The notes: generated by a model not told the origin, from the letters alone. A DNA stretch of 64,000 nt from Robiginitalea aurantiaca (GCF_030380815.1 NZ_JAUDUY010000001.1:682001-746000); one strand, 5' to 3'; counted from the stretch's first letter, positions 19,901 through 28,969 are shown. Numbers and translations are program-made.

Positions 19901-22900
19901 GGGGGTATCATGCGCTCCCTGAGCAGTACGAATTTTGAGCAATCCAATGTGGAATTTGTTCAGTTCTGGGTGCTCGATCCTTTTGTGGACGGGGCGGCTA
20001 CGGGGCCTGGAGAACTCGTAATCAATCTGGGGAACATTACGGAGGACATCTTGCCCGATGGGCGAAAACAATATGAAAATGGTCTGCCAGGCGTAGATTC
20101 CAATGACCTGGTGACCCCAACGGCTTGGGGTCAGGTTCCTTCAACTCAGGCCCTGGTGTACGCTTTCGATGCCCTGGAACCCAACCGGGTACTCCAGGAT
20201 ATTGGTTTAGACGGCCTGGATGATTTGTCCGAAGCGGGTATCGGGTATAATGGTCCGCCAGAGGATCCGGCCCTGGATAATTATGTGTATTATCTCAATC
20301 GGGATGGAAGCGTCCTGGAGCGCTACCTCGACTTCAACAATACGCAGGGGAATTCTCCTGTGGCGGTAACCGATACAGACCGGGGAAATACCACACTTCC
20401 CGATGTCGAGGACATAGACCGGGATTTGACGATGAACACGGTAAACAGTTATTACGAATACCGCATACCGATTCGTCCGGGTATTTCGGTGGAGGATCGC
20501 TATGTAACGGACATTCGCGAAGGCCTCACCACCAATTTGCCCAACGGGACACAGCTGAATTATCGCTGGATCCAATATAAGATACCGCTGAGCGACTTCT
20601 CGGATGCCGTAGGCGGTATTACGGATTTTCGGTCTATCAGTTTTATGCGAATGTACCTCACCGGTTTTCAGGACCCCCTGGTATTGCGGTTTGCTACTCT
20701 TGATCTGGTTCGCGGCGATTGGAGGACCTATACCCGTAGCCTGCAGACCAATGTTGATCCCCCTGAGGATGATGTTACCACCCTGGATGTGAATACCGTG
20801 AATGTCGAGGAGAATAATGCGCGTATTCCAATACCCTATGTGTTGCCCCCCGGAGTTTTTCGGGAGCAGTTGAACAACAACAACACGATCGTCCGACAGA
20901 ACGAACAATCGCTTTCTCTTGTGGTCGAAGATCTGGAATCTCAGGATTCAAGGGGAGTCTTTAAAAATGTAAATATCGACCTGAGACAGTACAAACGTAT
21001 TAAGATGTTCCATCATGCAGAGAAGTTGAACGAATCTGACCCGTATGAGGATAACGAATCTGCGGTAGCCTTCCTGAGGATTGGAACCGATTTTACGGAG
21101 AATTTCTATCAACTGGAAGTGCCCCTGTCCTTTACGGATTTCTCCGCAAGATCTTCGGAAGAAATCTGGCCAGCCATAAACGAACTCGACGTGGCCCTGG
21201 ATGACATGAACAAGGTTAAGTCCAAAGGGGTATCTGATCAATCCCTCGGAGATATCACGTTTTACGAAATACGGGATGGAGAAGCTGTTATAGTCGATGA
21301 ATTTGCCCCCCGTGAACCGGGTAGGGTTCGAATTGGGATTCGTGGGAATCCATCTTTGGGTAGCATCAGAAGTGTCATGGTAGGTATTAAAAACATCGAT
21401 GTTATTCCGCTTAGAACTGAAGTTTGGTTTAACGAGTTAAGACTCGCGGGGCTCGACAATGATGGAGGGTGGGCAGCTGTAGCTTCCCTGGATGCGAACA
21501 TGGCAGATTTTGCAAATGTATCGGCCACAGGAAGTACTTCTACCTCCGGATTCGGAGCTATCGATCAGCGCCCCAATGAACGATTAAGGGAAGATGCCGT
21601 TGCCTACGGAGTGGTAACCAATGTGGAAATCGGCAAGCTCTTCCCAGGACAATGGGGCCTGCAAATCCCTTTCAACTACGGTATTTCAGAAGAACTGATC
21701 ACTCCTGAATTCGACCCTGTTTACGACGACCTGAAACTTGAAGACCGGATTGATGCCGCAGACACGGCTGAAGAGGCCGAGGCGATTCGGGAGCAGGCAG
21801 AGGACTACACCAAGAGGACGAGCGTCAACTTTATAGGGGTTCGAAAAAACCGTTCTGATGAGGCTGAGGCCAACTTCTTCGATATCGAAAATTTCACCTT
21901 TAACTACAGCTATAATGAGACGAATCACCGGGATTTTCAAGTAGCTGAACTCAAGGACCAGAGCGTTCGTGCCGGCATGTTGTACAACCATAATTTTAAA
22001 CCGGCCACGGTAGAACCTTTTGCCAAAAACGACTCTATCCTCAACGGTAGTTACTGGCAATGGCTGAAGGATTTTAATCTGAATCTGCTTCCGACCAGTG
22101 TTTCTGTGCAGTCCGATGTCAACCGGCAATTCAATCAGCAACGGTTCAGGGACGTTTTGGAGCCTGGAGTCGAAAGCCTGGAATTACCGCTCTTACAGCA
22201 GCGGAATTATCTTTTTAACTGGCAATACACCCTGAATTACGCAATCTCCAAGTCCTTGAGGGTCAATCTTACGGCTGCGAACAACAATATTATCCGGAAT
22301 TACTATGCAGAGCCTGGGAATCCCTTTTCGGAAATCGATCAGGAATTGAATGTATGGAATGGGTTTTTCGATACAGGGGAGGCCAATCGGCACGCCCAGC
22401 AAATGCAATTGAATTACGAAATCCCGTTCAGTAAAATTCCCATTCTGGACTTCATCAATTCACAATATACCTACACGAGTAATTTTGAATGGCAGCGAGG
22501 CGGAGATGCCCTTAACCTCGCGGTCGCAAAGGAGCAGAACCCCGGTATTCCGGAGGAAGAGCTCATCCTGCCTTCCATAAATTCCGTTCAAAATGCAAAT
22601 ACCCATAACATCACGGCAACCCTGACCATGCAGCGGCTTTACGACCGGATCGGACTTAAAAAGCGATCGGGAAAGGCGACCGCCCAGATTGCGGCCCCCA
22701 GGGGAAGGCCGGGGGATGGAAACGAAGGGGAAGCTCCAAAGACACCGAAGAAAACGTCGAAGCTGGCCAATGTGGGAATCGATATTCTTACAATGGTCAA
22801 ACGTTTGAATATAAACTACCTGGAAAACAACGGATCCGTCCTGCCCGGGTATACCCAATCCGTTGGATTTATCGGTACGACCAAACCTACGATAGGCTTT

Positions 22901-24115
22901 GTATTTGGAAGCCAGGCAGACGTTCGGTTTGAAGCAGCCCGCAAAGGCTGGCTTACGGATTTCCAGGAATTCAATCAGCAATTCATCCGCAGAACGAACA
23001 AGCAACTCAATATAACCGCCACGGCCCTTCCGGTGCCCGAACTCACCATTGACCTCCTTGCCGAACGGCAGTTTGCAAGTACCCGTCGGGAGAACTTCCG
23101 TATTGAGGATGGGGAGTATATTGAACTTACCCCAAACACCCTGGGAACCTTCAGTATCTCTACAATTATGATCGGAACTGCTTTTTCAAGTAGCGATGAA
23201 TTTGACTCCGCCACCTTTGAGACATTCAAGGAGAACAGGCTTACCGTTGCCGAGCGACTTCAGGAGCAAAGTAACCTTCCGGATTCCGGAAGAGATGAGG
23301 AGGGATATCCAAATTTGTTTGGCAAAACGAGCCAGGATGTCCTTTTGCCCTCCTTTTTTGCGGCCTATACCGGAGCGGACGCCGAAAGTGTGAATCTTGG
23401 GATTTTCCGGAACGTTCCGCTGCCAAACTGGAACATTAAGTACACCGGACTGATGAAAAATAAGTGGTTCCGGAAGAAATTTAAACGTTTTTCCCTGAGT
23501 CATGGATATCGGGCAGCCTACAGTGTAAATTCCTTCCAGACCAACCTGGAACGCGACCGTTTGATCGGAATCGGCGAGGAGCCCATCAACCCGGAAACCG
23601 GGGATCTTCTGCCTGAAAACATTATTAATAATGTAGTACTGAACGATGCGTTTAACCCCTTGATCCGGGTGGACTTCGAGATGCAGAATAGTTTAAGTGT
23701 ATTGGCCGAAGTACGAACGGACCGCGCACTCGCCCTGTCCTTTGATAATAATTTGCTCACCGAAATCAATGGAGAAGAATACACTATAGGACTCGGATAT
23801 CGTATTCAGGACGTGAATTTTGTCACCCGCATCGGGGGAGAAAGGACACGGCTTAAAGGAGATATAAATTTTAAAGCCGATTTGAGTCTGAGGGATAACA
23901 TTACCATCATCCGGAATCTGGATCTGAATAACAACCAGGTGACCTCAGGCCAAAACCTGCTTTCCATCAAGTTTACTATAGATTACGCCCTAACCAAGAA
24001 CCTGAATGCGCTGTTCTTCTACGACCACAACTTCTCCAAGTTTGCCGTATCCACAGCCTTCCCGCAGACCACCATCAATACAGGATTTACCCTCAGGTAC
24101 AATTTCGGAAACTAG
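16937..24115 (+). CDS. sprA: Type IX secretion translocon SprA (Sov)
   Basis: SprA is the giant outer-membrane beta barrel through which the type IX secretion system exports surface adhesins and gliding proteins. The 2392 residues match the family. A signal peptide (FFLTFLLVTSLGMVRGQ) ends near residue 32, and the mature part is rich in alternating aromatic and polar strands with Asn-, Asp- and Pro-rich loops. Two related regions of the Sov N-terminal type can be seen around DYSFDTQLGYISLNQRLS and YKSQSGGGIPIGAFNVPQGS. The chain ends in a strand GFTLRYNFGN. The start codon is TTG, five bases after ruvA; the next in-frame ATG would cut through the signal peptide. Confidence 0.95.
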   Translation: MKTGASKFFRSFCKPLFFLTFLLVTSLGMVRGQEVAPTEADSVKTGVDLGRMRMENPESIVSKYTYDPKLDRYIYTESVGEYDISYPIILTPEQYLEMVRQSDMKSYFKQKMDAFTGKKEGSEEARKNLLPNFYVNSSFFETIFGGNSIEVIPQGSVAMDLGIIWQKNDNPALSPRNRTNLAFDFDQRISLSMLGKIGERLQVSAQYDTEATFDFQNLIKLDYTPTEDDIIQKIEVGNVNMPLNSSLVTGAQSLFGVKTQLQFGRTTVTAVFSEQRSQNNTVVAQGGGTLNEYELTALDYDEDRHFFLAQYFRDRYDVALEDYPFIRSQVQITRLEVWVTNRSQQTQNVRNLVAIQDLGETAPEITRIGRLGGDPPGFFDISGTNPDLPRNPANAYDPGQIDNGGVLTGDVRDIATVKNAFQIPGGYTANEGFDYAILENARKLEPIRDYSFDTQLGYISLNQRLSNDEVLGVAFQYTFNGEVFQVGEFANGSIDATTVDPGAGAVQVNNNTLVVKLLKSNITNVSDPIWDLMMKNIYATGAFQLAQEDFRMNILYNDPTPRNYITPVDPDDGWPTTPKPLEERILLDVFNLDRLNVYNDVQPGGDGFFDFVPGITVNTQNGLIIFTKVEPFGEYLFELLGGGVYDVPDDQGYNPNQQKYVFRNMYIQTKAASLEDAEKNRFRLKGQYKSQSGGGIPIGAFNVPQGSVRVTAGGRQLQEGIDYTVNYQAGTVQILDPSLQASNVPINISVENNAVFGQQTRRFTGINLEHQFNENFVLGGTLLNLNERPLTQKANYGVEPVNNSVFDFYGNYSTEVPFLTRLANMLPNVDTDVPSNVSVRGEVAFLQPNSPKNADFQGETTTYLDDFEGAQALIDIRGFLGWSLASTPLEFLDGGEQDLEAGFERAKLAWYTIDPIFYTNQRPSGITDNDLSTNLTRRIFVDEVFPQVDIAQGQTTVQNTLDMAFYPDLKGPYNANPNFEGEAPGEKWGGIMRSLSSTNFEQSNVEFVQFWVLDPFVDGAATGPGELVINLGNITEDILPDGRKQYENGLPGVDSNDLVTPTAWGQVPSTQALVYAFDALEPNRVLQDIGLDGLDDLSEAGIGYNGPPEDPALDNYVYYLNRDGSVLERYLDFNNTQGNSPVAVTDTDRGNTTLPDVEDIDRDLTMNTVNSYYEYRIPIRPGISVEDRYVTDIREGLTTNLPNGTQLNYRWIQYKIPLSDFSDAVGGITDFRSISFMRMYLTGFQDPLVLRFATLDLVRGDWRTYTRSLQTNVDPPEDDVTTLDVNTVNVEENNARIPIPYVLPPGVFREQLNNNNTIVRQNEQSLSLVVEDLESQDSRGVFKNVNIDLRQYKRIKMFHHAEKLNESDPYEDNESAVAFLRIGTDFTENFYQLEVPLSFTDFSARSSEEIWPAINELDVALDDMNKVKSKGVSDQSLGDITFYEIRDGEAVIVDEFAPREPGRVRIGIRGNPSLGSIRSVMVGIKNIDVIPLRTEVWFNELRLAGLDNDGGWAAVASLDANMADFANVSATGSTSTSGFGAIDQRPNERLREDAVAYGVVTNVEIGKLFPGQWGLQIPFNYGISEELITPEFDPVYDDLKLEDRIDAADTAEEAEAIREQAEDYTKRTSVNFIGVRKNRSDEAEANFFDIENFTFNYSYNETNHRDFQVAELKDQSVRAGMLYNHNFKPATVEPFAKNDSILNGSYWQWLKDFNLNLLPTSVSVQSDVNRQFNQQRFRDVLEPGVESLELPLLQQRNYLFNWQYTLNYAISKSLRVNLTAANNNIIRNYYAEPGNPFSEIDQELNVWNGFFDTGEANRHAQQMQLNYEIPFSKIPILDFINSQYTYTSNFEWQRGGDALNLAVAKEQNPGIPEEELILPSINSVQNANTHNITATLTMQRLYDRIGLKKRSGKATAQIAAPRGRPGDGNEGEAPKTPKKTSKLANVGIDILTMVKRLNINYLENNGSVLPGYTQSVGFIGTTKPTIGFVFGSQADVRFEAARKGWLTDFQEFNQQFIRRTNKQLNITATALPVPELTIDLLAERQFASTRRENFRIEDGEYIELTPNTLGTFSISTIMIGTAFSSSDEFDSATFETFKENRLTVAERLQEQSNLPDSGRDEEGYPNLFGKTSQDVLLPSFFAAYTGADAESVNLGIFRNVPLPNWNIKYTGLMKNKWFRKKFKRFSLSHGYRAAYSVNSFQTNLERDRLIGIGEEPINPETGDLLPENIINNVVLNDAFNPLIRVDFEMQNSLSVLAEVRTDRALALSFDNNLLTEINGEEYTIGLGYRIQDVNFVTRIGGERTRLKGDINFKADLSLRDNITIIRNLDLNNNQVTSGQNLLSIKFTIDYALTKNLNALFFYDHNFSKFAVSTAFPQTTINTGFTLRYNFGN

Positions 24116-24189
24116 AGATTTTCTTCTTACGGAATGCATCCCTCACGGATGCTCTACTTTAGGGTCTGTCACCTTTTTTAAGGAGAAAG

Positions 24190-24220
24190 TTGGCACGTAT
24201 AGGATGAAAAACTACATTTG
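24190..24220 (+). promoter_or_regulatory. Promoter of gcvH
   Basis: TTG at 24190-24192 and TACATTTG at 24213-24220 are separated by 20 bases, a complete Bacteroidota promoter 25 bases before the gcvH ATG. Confidence 0.8.
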
Positions 24221-24245
24221 TCTGTCTAGCTAAATTTAGTTTATA

Positions 24246-24626
24246 ATGAATGTACCTGCCGAACTTAAGTATACCAAAGACCACGAATGGATTCAGGTTG
24301 ACGGCGACGTCGCTACCGTAGGAATCACCGATTTTGCTCAGGGTGAACTCGGGGATATCGTTTATGTTGAAGTAGAAACCGTAGATGAGACCCTGGACAA
24401 AGAAGAAGTCTTTGGTACGGTCGAAGCGGTTAAGACGGTATCAGATTTATTCCTGCCCGTCAGTGGAGAGATCATAGCGTTTAACGAGGACCTGGAGGAA
24501 GAGCCGGAGAAAGTTAATGAAGACCCATATGGTGCGGGGTGGATGGTTCGGATCAGAATGTCCGATCCTTCAGAATTGGAAGATCTTCTCGATGCAGCGG
24601 CATATAAAGAAATAATCGGTGGCTGA
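24246..24626 (+). CDS. gcvH: Glycine cleavage system H protein
   Basis: GcvH carries the lipoyl arm that shuttles the aminomethyl group between the P, T and L proteins of glycine cleavage in the cytoplasm. The 126-residue length and the sequence KYTKDHEWI at the start, [10 protein letters not shown], and the lipoylated lysine in [11 protein letters not shown] are all standard. The P, T and L protein genes are not in the window. Its 3' end overlaps the VanZ-like gene. Confidence 0.97.
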   Translation: MNVPAELKYTKDHEWIQVDGDVATVGITDFAQGELGDIVYVEVETVDETLDKEEVFGTVEAVKTVSDLFLPVSGEIIAFNEDLEEEPEKVNEDPYGAGWMVRIRMSDPSELEDLLDAAAYKEIIGG

Positions 24627-25020
24627 AAAAGCCCGGTACAGCATGCTCTTTCTCTTTTGGATGATCATGCTCACAGTCCTTTGTCTACTCCCATCAGATA
24701 ATCTCAGCGTAAAAACACCCCCGATACCCTATTTGGATAAATGGGTGCATTTTACATTTTATGCGGTAGCCATGACCCTTGGAGCCCTTTTTATGAGAGA
24801 GCGGATGCAGTTTCGATTGCGAAGGGGTAAGGCCCTCCTTTTTATGGGCGCCGGACTGATTATTTATGGTATGATTATTGAAGTGCTTCAAGGGATAAGC
24901 GAACAGGGCCGAAGCGCGGAATGGTGGGACATCGGTGCTAACATTCTCGGAATCGCATTTGGTGCAGGCCTCTCACTCCTTCTTTTCAGGAACGTGAGCG
25001 TATTTTATTGGGAGGATTAA
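24619..25020 (+). CDS. VanZ-like membrane protein
   Basis: A 133-residue protein with about four hydrophobic segments and the VanZ-family pattern of a KWVHF motif ([13 protein letters not shown]) and a late [12 protein letters not shown] segment. VanZ-like proteins in flavobacteria usually sit directly after gcvH, as here. The start is a GTG at 24619 that overlaps the gcvH end by eight bases, which suggests translational coupling; an ATG at 24643 is the alternative and would leave a first helix intact. The biochemical role of this family outside teicoplanin resistance is not known. Confidence 0.8.
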   Translation: MAEKARYSMLFLFWMIMLTVLCLLPSDNLSVKTPPIPYLDKWVHFTFYAVAMTLGALFMRERMQFRLRRGKALLFMGAGLIIYGMIIEVLQGISEQGRSAEWWDIGANILGIAFGAGLSLLLFRNVSVFYWED

Positions 25021-25065
25021 TTGCTTATTTGATAAAAATATAGTTAAATTAGCGAACATTAAATC

Positions 25066-25071
25066 AAGGAG
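25066..25071 (+). promoter_or_regulatory. Strong Shine-Dalgarno sequence before the TonB-like gene
   Basis: AAGGAG lies four bases before the ATG at 25076. Such sequences are rare in this genome, where most starts have A/T-rich leaders and no visible ribosome binding site. Confidence 0.6.
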
Positions 25072-25075
25072 ACTC

Positions 25076-25780
25076 ATGGAACAGAAAAAGAATCCAAAAG
25101 CCGATCTTAACCGAAATAGCAGTCTGTATTTCGTGTTGGGACTTTTGGTTGTACTATTGTTGGTCTGGGGCGCTTTTGAGTGGAAAACCTATGATGAGCA
25201 GAATGATTACGACATTTCGCTCAATGTGGAAGACATGCTCGATGAAGAGGTTCCAATGACCGAACAAATCAAAACGCCACCACCTCCACCACCACCTGCA
25301 GCACCTGAGGTAATCGAGGTAGTAGAAGATGAGGAAGAGGTTGAAGAAACTGTGATAGAATCCACTGAGACCAGTCAGGAGGAAGAAATTATCGAAGTTG
25401 ATGATATTGAAGTTGAAGAAGTAGAAGAGGATGTAGAAGTACCTTTTGCAGTAATTGAGGATGTGCCTGTTTTTCCCGGGTGTGAAAGCGCCGGAGACAA
25501 AAAGGCTTGTTTTAACGAAATGATGCAAAAGCATATCCGCAAGAATTTCCGGTATCCTGAAATTGCACAGGAAATGGGTGTTCAGGGACGTGTGGCTGTA
25601 ATGTTTACCATTCAGAAAGACGGCTCCATCGGAAACATTCGTTTAAGAGGACCAGATAAAAACTTAGAAGCAGAGGCGCGCCGCATTATAGAAAAATTGC
25701 CTAAGATGACCCCTGGGCGTCAGCGCGGAAGGGCAGTACGTGTACCTTTCAGTATTCCGATTACTTTTAAATTACAGTAA
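25076..25780 (+). CDS. TonB-family energy transducer
   Basis: A 234-residue protein that couples the inner-membrane proton force to outer-membrane receptors. One N-terminal membrane helix (residues about 18-36) is followed by a TPPPPPPPAAP stretch, a long Glu/Asp/Val-rich spacer at about residues 75-122, and a C-terminal TonB domain with RYPEIAQEMGVQGRV and the final RVPFSIPITFKLQ. Usual TonB spacers are Pro-Lys rich; a strongly acidic one is frequent in Bacteroidota. No exbB or exbD is adjacent. It has a clear ribosome binding site and its own terminator. Confidence 0.92.
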   Translation: MEQKKNPKADLNRNSSLYFVLGLLVVLLLVWGAFEWKTYDEQNDYDISLNVEDMLDEEVPMTEQIKTPPPPPPPAAPEVIEVVEDEEEVEETVIESTETSQEEEIIEVDDIEVEEVEEDVEVPFAVIEDVPVFPGCESAGDKKACFNEMMQKHIRKNFRYPEIAQEMGVQGRVAVMFTIQKDGSIGNIRLRGPDKNLEAEARRIIEKLPKMTPGRQRGRAVRVPFSIPITFKLQ

Positions 25781-25800
25781 TCCAAAAGAAGGCTTAGATA

Positions 25801-25828
25801 AACCCCGGTAATCCGGGGTTTTTTTTTG
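25801..25828 (+). terminator. Rho-independent terminator after the TonB-like gene
   Basis: AACCCCGG and CCGGGGTT arms around a TAAT loop are followed by about ten T residues. Confidence 0.93.
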
Positions 25829-25908
25829 GCCTTTCTCCATTCCCCAAACAGGGTTTTTGTTTGGCCCTGGCACTAAGTCGAGACATCGGGGCTTATTCCT
25901 GTCTTTCG

Positions 25909-25939
25909 TTGGAAAGAAGTTCGTTGGTCCGTATCTTTG
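25909..25939 (+). promoter_or_regulatory. Promoter of the cyoE-cox operon
   Basis: TTG at 25909-25911, a 20-base spacer and TATCTTTG at 25932-25939 form a full promoter 19 bases before the cyoE ATG. Confidence 0.8.
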
Positions 25940-25958
25940 CGGGCCATAATTGGAGTGA

Positions 25959-26861
25959 ATGAAACCTGTCGCCGGCGCAATACAGCCCAATCAAATTCAA
26001 GTCGCCTTTTCTGATTTCAAAGAGATCACCAAAGCCAGACTTGCGGTAAGTGTGGTGTTTTCGGCAGTGGCGGGCTACTTCCTCGGGGCGGATGAAATCC
26101 GGTTCCTTCCCTTGCTTCTTCTGGCAGTTGGGGGGTATTGCATGGTTGGAGCATCTAATGCCTATAACCAGGTCATAGAACGCAATTTGGATGCCCTGAT
26201 GCACCGGACTAAAAACAGGCCCATCCCCTCAGGCCGGATGTCAGTAGCTCAGGCTATGACTATAGCCATTGTGATGACAGTGGCGGGTATCGTCCTGCTT
26301 TACCTCCTCAATCCCAAAACGGCCCTTTTCGGGACACTTTCTATTTTTCTCTATACCTGTGTGTACACCCCCTTGAAAACGATCACCCCCTTATCTGTAT
26401 TTGCAGGTGCCTTCCCGGGGGCAATTCCTTTTATGCTTGGGTGGGTGGCGGCAACAAACGATTTTGGAATTGAACCCGGGACCTTGTTTATGATACAGTT
26501 TTTCTGGCAATTCCCCCATTTCTGGGCGCTTGGCTGGATGCTGGATGATGACTACAGGCGGGGCGGGTTTAAAATGTTGCCTACCGGAAAGAAAGATACA
26601 GGGACAGCCCTGCAGATTATAATGTATACGCTTTGGATGATGATCATCTCGATAGTTCCCGTATTCGGGATAACCGGGAGGCTGCATCTTTCGGTTCCCG
26701 CAGCTGTACTGATTTTTTTGGCGGGGCTGGTCATGTTGTGGTTTGCGCTAAGGCTCTACGAATTGCGTGACCGCGCTTCTGCGCGCAAGCTTATGCTTAG
26801 CAGTGTCACCTACATTACGCTTATTCAAATAATATACGTTGTCGACAAATTTTTATCATGA
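25959..26861 (+). CDS. cyoE: Protoheme IX farnesyltransferase (heme O synthase)
   Basis: This UbiA-family inner-membrane prenyltransferase adds a farnesyl group to heme b to make heme O, the precursor of the heme A needed by the aa3 oxidase at 2103. The first Asp-rich motif region reads ASNAYNQVIERNLDALMHRT, where NxxxDxxxD-type residues bind the prenyl diphosphate, and the second region reads DDDYRRGGFKMLP. About nine membrane segments fit the 300 residues. Its stop overlaps the next start by four bases (ATGA), so the two are translated together. Confidence 0.96.
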   Translation: MKPVAGAIQPNQIQVAFSDFKEITKARLAVSVVFSAVAGYFLGADEIRFLPLLLLAVGGYCMVGASNAYNQVIERNLDALMHRTKNRPIPSGRMSVAQAMTIAIVMTVAGIVLLYLLNPKTALFGTLSIFLYTCVYTPLKTITPLSVFAGAFPGAIPFMLGWVAATNDFGIEPGTLFMIQFFWQFPHFWALGWMLDDDYRRGGFKMLPTGKKDTGTALQIIMYTLWMMIISIVPVFGITGRLHLSVPAAVLIFLAGLVMLWFALRLYELRDRASARKLMLSSVTYITLIQIIYVVDKFLS

Positions 26862-27445
26862 GTGAAAACCTGACAGAAGGAACTTTGGAGGAGAAAACGG
26901 GGCGGGCAAAAAGGATGATGCTCTGGTTTGGCATCGTTAGCCTTATCATGAGTTTTGCGGGCTGGACAAGCGCGTATATCGTTAGTAGTGCCCGGGATGA
27001 CTGGATGACGGATTACACCTTACCAGGACCTTTCTGGGTAAGTACGGTGCTAATCCTGTTGAGCAGCCTTACCTATTGGTTGGGGAAGCGGGAGGTCTCA
27101 AGGAATCAACAGAAAAAAGGAACGATCTGGTTATTGATCACCCTATTGCTGGGTGTTTTATTTATCATATCCCAATTCTTTGGCTTTTCAGAAATGATCG
27201 GGATGGGGTATTATTTTACGGGACCGACGAGCAACATTACCCTGTCATACATTTTTCTGATTGCTGCTATTCATATTTTGCACGTAGTGGCCGGAATGAT
27301 ATCGCTCCTCGTGGTGCTGTTCAAACAAATCAGGGGTTTATACGGACCGGGCAACATGCTGGGAATGGAGTTGGGTATTACCTTCTGGCATTTCCTCGAT
27401 GCCCTGTGGGTCTACCTCGTACTGTTTTTCTATTTTTTTCGTTAA
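26858..27445 (+). CDS. Cytochrome c oxidase subunit III, short form
   Basis: A 195-residue heme-copper oxidase subunit III with five hydrophobic segments. The conserved glutamate and histidine pattern of the family is visible in GITFWHFLDALWVYLVLFFYF at the end. The flavobacterial oxidase gene cluster regularly holds two subunit III genes, a short and a long one; this is the short one. It overlaps cyoE by four bases and is followed by a 95-base gap that holds a second promoter for the long form. Confidence 0.9.
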   Translation: MSENLTEGTLEEKTGRAKRMMLWFGIVSLIMSFAGWTSAYIVSSARDDWMTDYTLPGPFWVSTVLILLSSLTYWLGKREVSRNQQKKGTIWLLITLLLGVLFIISQFFGFSEMIGMGYYFTGPTSNITLSYIFLIAAIHILHVVAGMISLLVVLFKQIRGLYGPGNMLGMELGITFWHFLDALWVYLVLFFYFFR

Positions 27446-27501
27446 AAGAATGGATGTCAATTTTGTCTGGCAATTCTGCTTTTCTAACGCCTAAAAAAAT
27501 G

Positions 27502-27509
27502 TATTTTTG
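27502..27509 (+). promoter_or_regulatory. TAnnTTTG element before the long subunit III gene
   Basis: TATTTTTG lies 31 bases before the ATG at 27541. No TTG is found at the standard distance. It suggests an internal promoter inside the oxidase cluster. Confidence 0.55.
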
Positions 27510-27540
27510 CTAAAATTCTCATAACTCGATCACAAAATAT

Positions 27541-28515
27541 ATGGATACTACGGTAACAACGGGTGCTGATGAGCCGGTATGGGGAGGTGGAAACCGCCCC
27601 CTGAATGCCAGTTATGGAAAATTGATGATGTGGTTTTTCATCGTTTCTGATGCCCTGACCTTTTCAGGATTCCTCGCAGCCTATGGATTTTCCCGGTTTA
27701 AGTTTATAGAAACATGGCCCATAGCCGATGAGGTATTTACCCACGTTCCCTTTTTCCATGGGAATTTCCCCATGTACTATGTGGCGTTTATGACTTTTGT
27801 TCTTATCATGTCCTCTGTTACTATGGTGCTGGCTGTTGATGCCGGACACCGGATGATGAAGAATAAGGTGATCATTTATATGTTCCTGACCATTATCGGG
27901 GGTGCGATCTTCGTCGGTTCACAGGCTTGGGAATGGGCTACTTTTATTCGGGGTGATTACGGAGCCGTAGAAACAAAAGGGGGCCGTATCCTGCAGTTTG
28001 TGAATGCGGAAACTGGTGAGCGTGCGGCAATAGCCGACTTCGCTGCGACGATTCCGGGCGAACGGACCCAACACGAAAGCGCGAAAGGACTGTGGTTTGC
28101 GGATGAATCTTCCTTGCCTACCTTCACTGTTAATGAAGTTGCTGAAGGTCTGCGGGCGAACCCAAATATCTTAATCCGCACGGAACAGATCACGGCTGAG
28201 GGAGAGAAAACCCTGTTGAGTCGTCCGGAAACACTGGATCGTATCAAAGATGCCAAGTATGTGGTAGAGGGGGCAAACCTTGTCCGTAACGAATACGGAA
28301 GTCGTCTTTTTGCCGATTTCTTTTTCTTTATTACAGGTTTCCACGGCTTTCACGTTTTTTCAGGAGTGGTGATCAATATCATTATCTTCTTTAATGTCAT
28401 TCTGGGAACATACGAACGCCGGGGTCATTATGAAATGGTCGAAAAGGTAGGGCTCTATTGGCACTTTGTAGACCTTGTCTGGGTATTTGTATTTACTTTC
28501 TTTTATCTGGTTTAA
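27541..28515 (+). CDS. Cytochrome c oxidase subunit III, long form with periplasmic-type insert
   Basis: A 324-residue subunit III. The ordinary fold is split: the fourth helix ends at QAWEWATFI near residue 138, and the next begins at LFADFFFFITGFHGFHVF near residue 258. The roughly 115 residues in between are soluble, polar and rich in Ala, Glu and Thr, and are not part of the classic subunit. The C terminus YWHFVDLVWVFVFTFFYL is the standard ending. Long inserts of this kind are known from other Bacteroidota; the function of the insert is not known to me. Confidence 0.92.
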   Translation: MDTTVTTGADEPVWGGGNRPLNASYGKLMMWFFIVSDALTFSGFLAAYGFSRFKFIETWPIADEVFTHVPFFHGNFPMYYVAFMTFVLIMSSVTMVLAVDAGHRMMKNKVIIYMFLTIIGGAIFVGSQAWEWATFIRGDYGAVETKGGRILQFVNAETGERAAIADFAATIPGERTQHESAKGLWFADESSLPTFTVNEVAEGLRANPNILIRTEQITAEGEKTLLSRPETLDRIKDAKYVVEGANLVRNEYGSRLFADFFFFITGFHGFHVFSGVVINIIIFFNVILGTYERRGHYEMVEKVGLYWHFVDLVWVFVFTFFYLV

Positions 28516-28533
28516 TTTTTTAAAGCGAGACGC

Positions 28534-28917
28534 ATGGCGCACGAACATAAATTAGAAATTTTCAGGGGACTCGTAAAATTCCGCTCCAATACCAGTAAGA
28601 TCTGGGGAGTACTGGTTTTCCTTTCCATAGTAACCGCTATTGAGGTCGCACTTGGGATCACCAAACCTGCAATTCTAACGGCTAATTCCTTTTTGGGTAT
28701 GAAATTACTCAACTGGATATTCATCATTCTCACTTTGGTAAAGGCCTACTATATCGCATGGGATTTTATGCACCTCAGAGATGAGAAGAGTACACTTCAG
28801 CGCGCTGTCGTCTGGACGCCCATCTTTCTTGTCGCATACCTTATCTTTATCCTGCTTTTCGAAGCGGACTACATCTATACGGTCTTTAGGGACGGATTTG
28901 TGAAATGGGATTTCTAA
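28534..28917 (+). CDS. Cytochrome c oxidase subunit IV family protein
   Basis: A 127-residue membrane protein with three hydrophobic helices, placed 18 bases after the long subunit III. Length, order and the segment AYYIAWDFMHLRDEKSTL match the prokaryotic subunit IV (COX4_pro / CtaF-like) family, which stabilises the CuB site in other bacteria. A terminator follows. Confidence 0.88.
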   Translation: MAHEHKLEIFRGLVKFRSNTSKIWGVLVFLSIVTAIEVALGITKPAILTANSFLGMKLLNWIFIILTLVKAYYIAWDFMHLRDEKSTLQRAVVWTPIFLVAYLIFILLFEADYIYTVFRDGFVKWDF

Positions 28918-28935
28918 TCCGAATTAACACTCTAT

Positions 28936-28962
28936 AAAGACGGTTTCACAACCGTCTTTTTT
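28936..28962 (+). terminator. Rho-independent terminator after subunit IV
   Basis: AAAGACGGTT and AACCGTCTTT arms around a TCAC loop, followed by a T run that merges with the next promoter element. Confidence 0.9.
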
Positions 28963-28969
28963 ATTTTTG
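28962..28969 (+). promoter_or_regulatory. TAnnTTTG element before the SCO-like gene
   Basis: TATTTTTG directly follows the terminator, whose hairpin occupies the place of the spacer and -33 region. It lies 15 bases before the ATG at 28985. Confidence 0.6.

Noticed and set aside
20207-20908. 233-codon open frame on the minus strand inside sprA
   Set aside because: It is antisense to a long conserved gene and its translation has low-complexity, His/Arg/Ile-rich composition typical of shadow frames; several more such frames lie across sprA.
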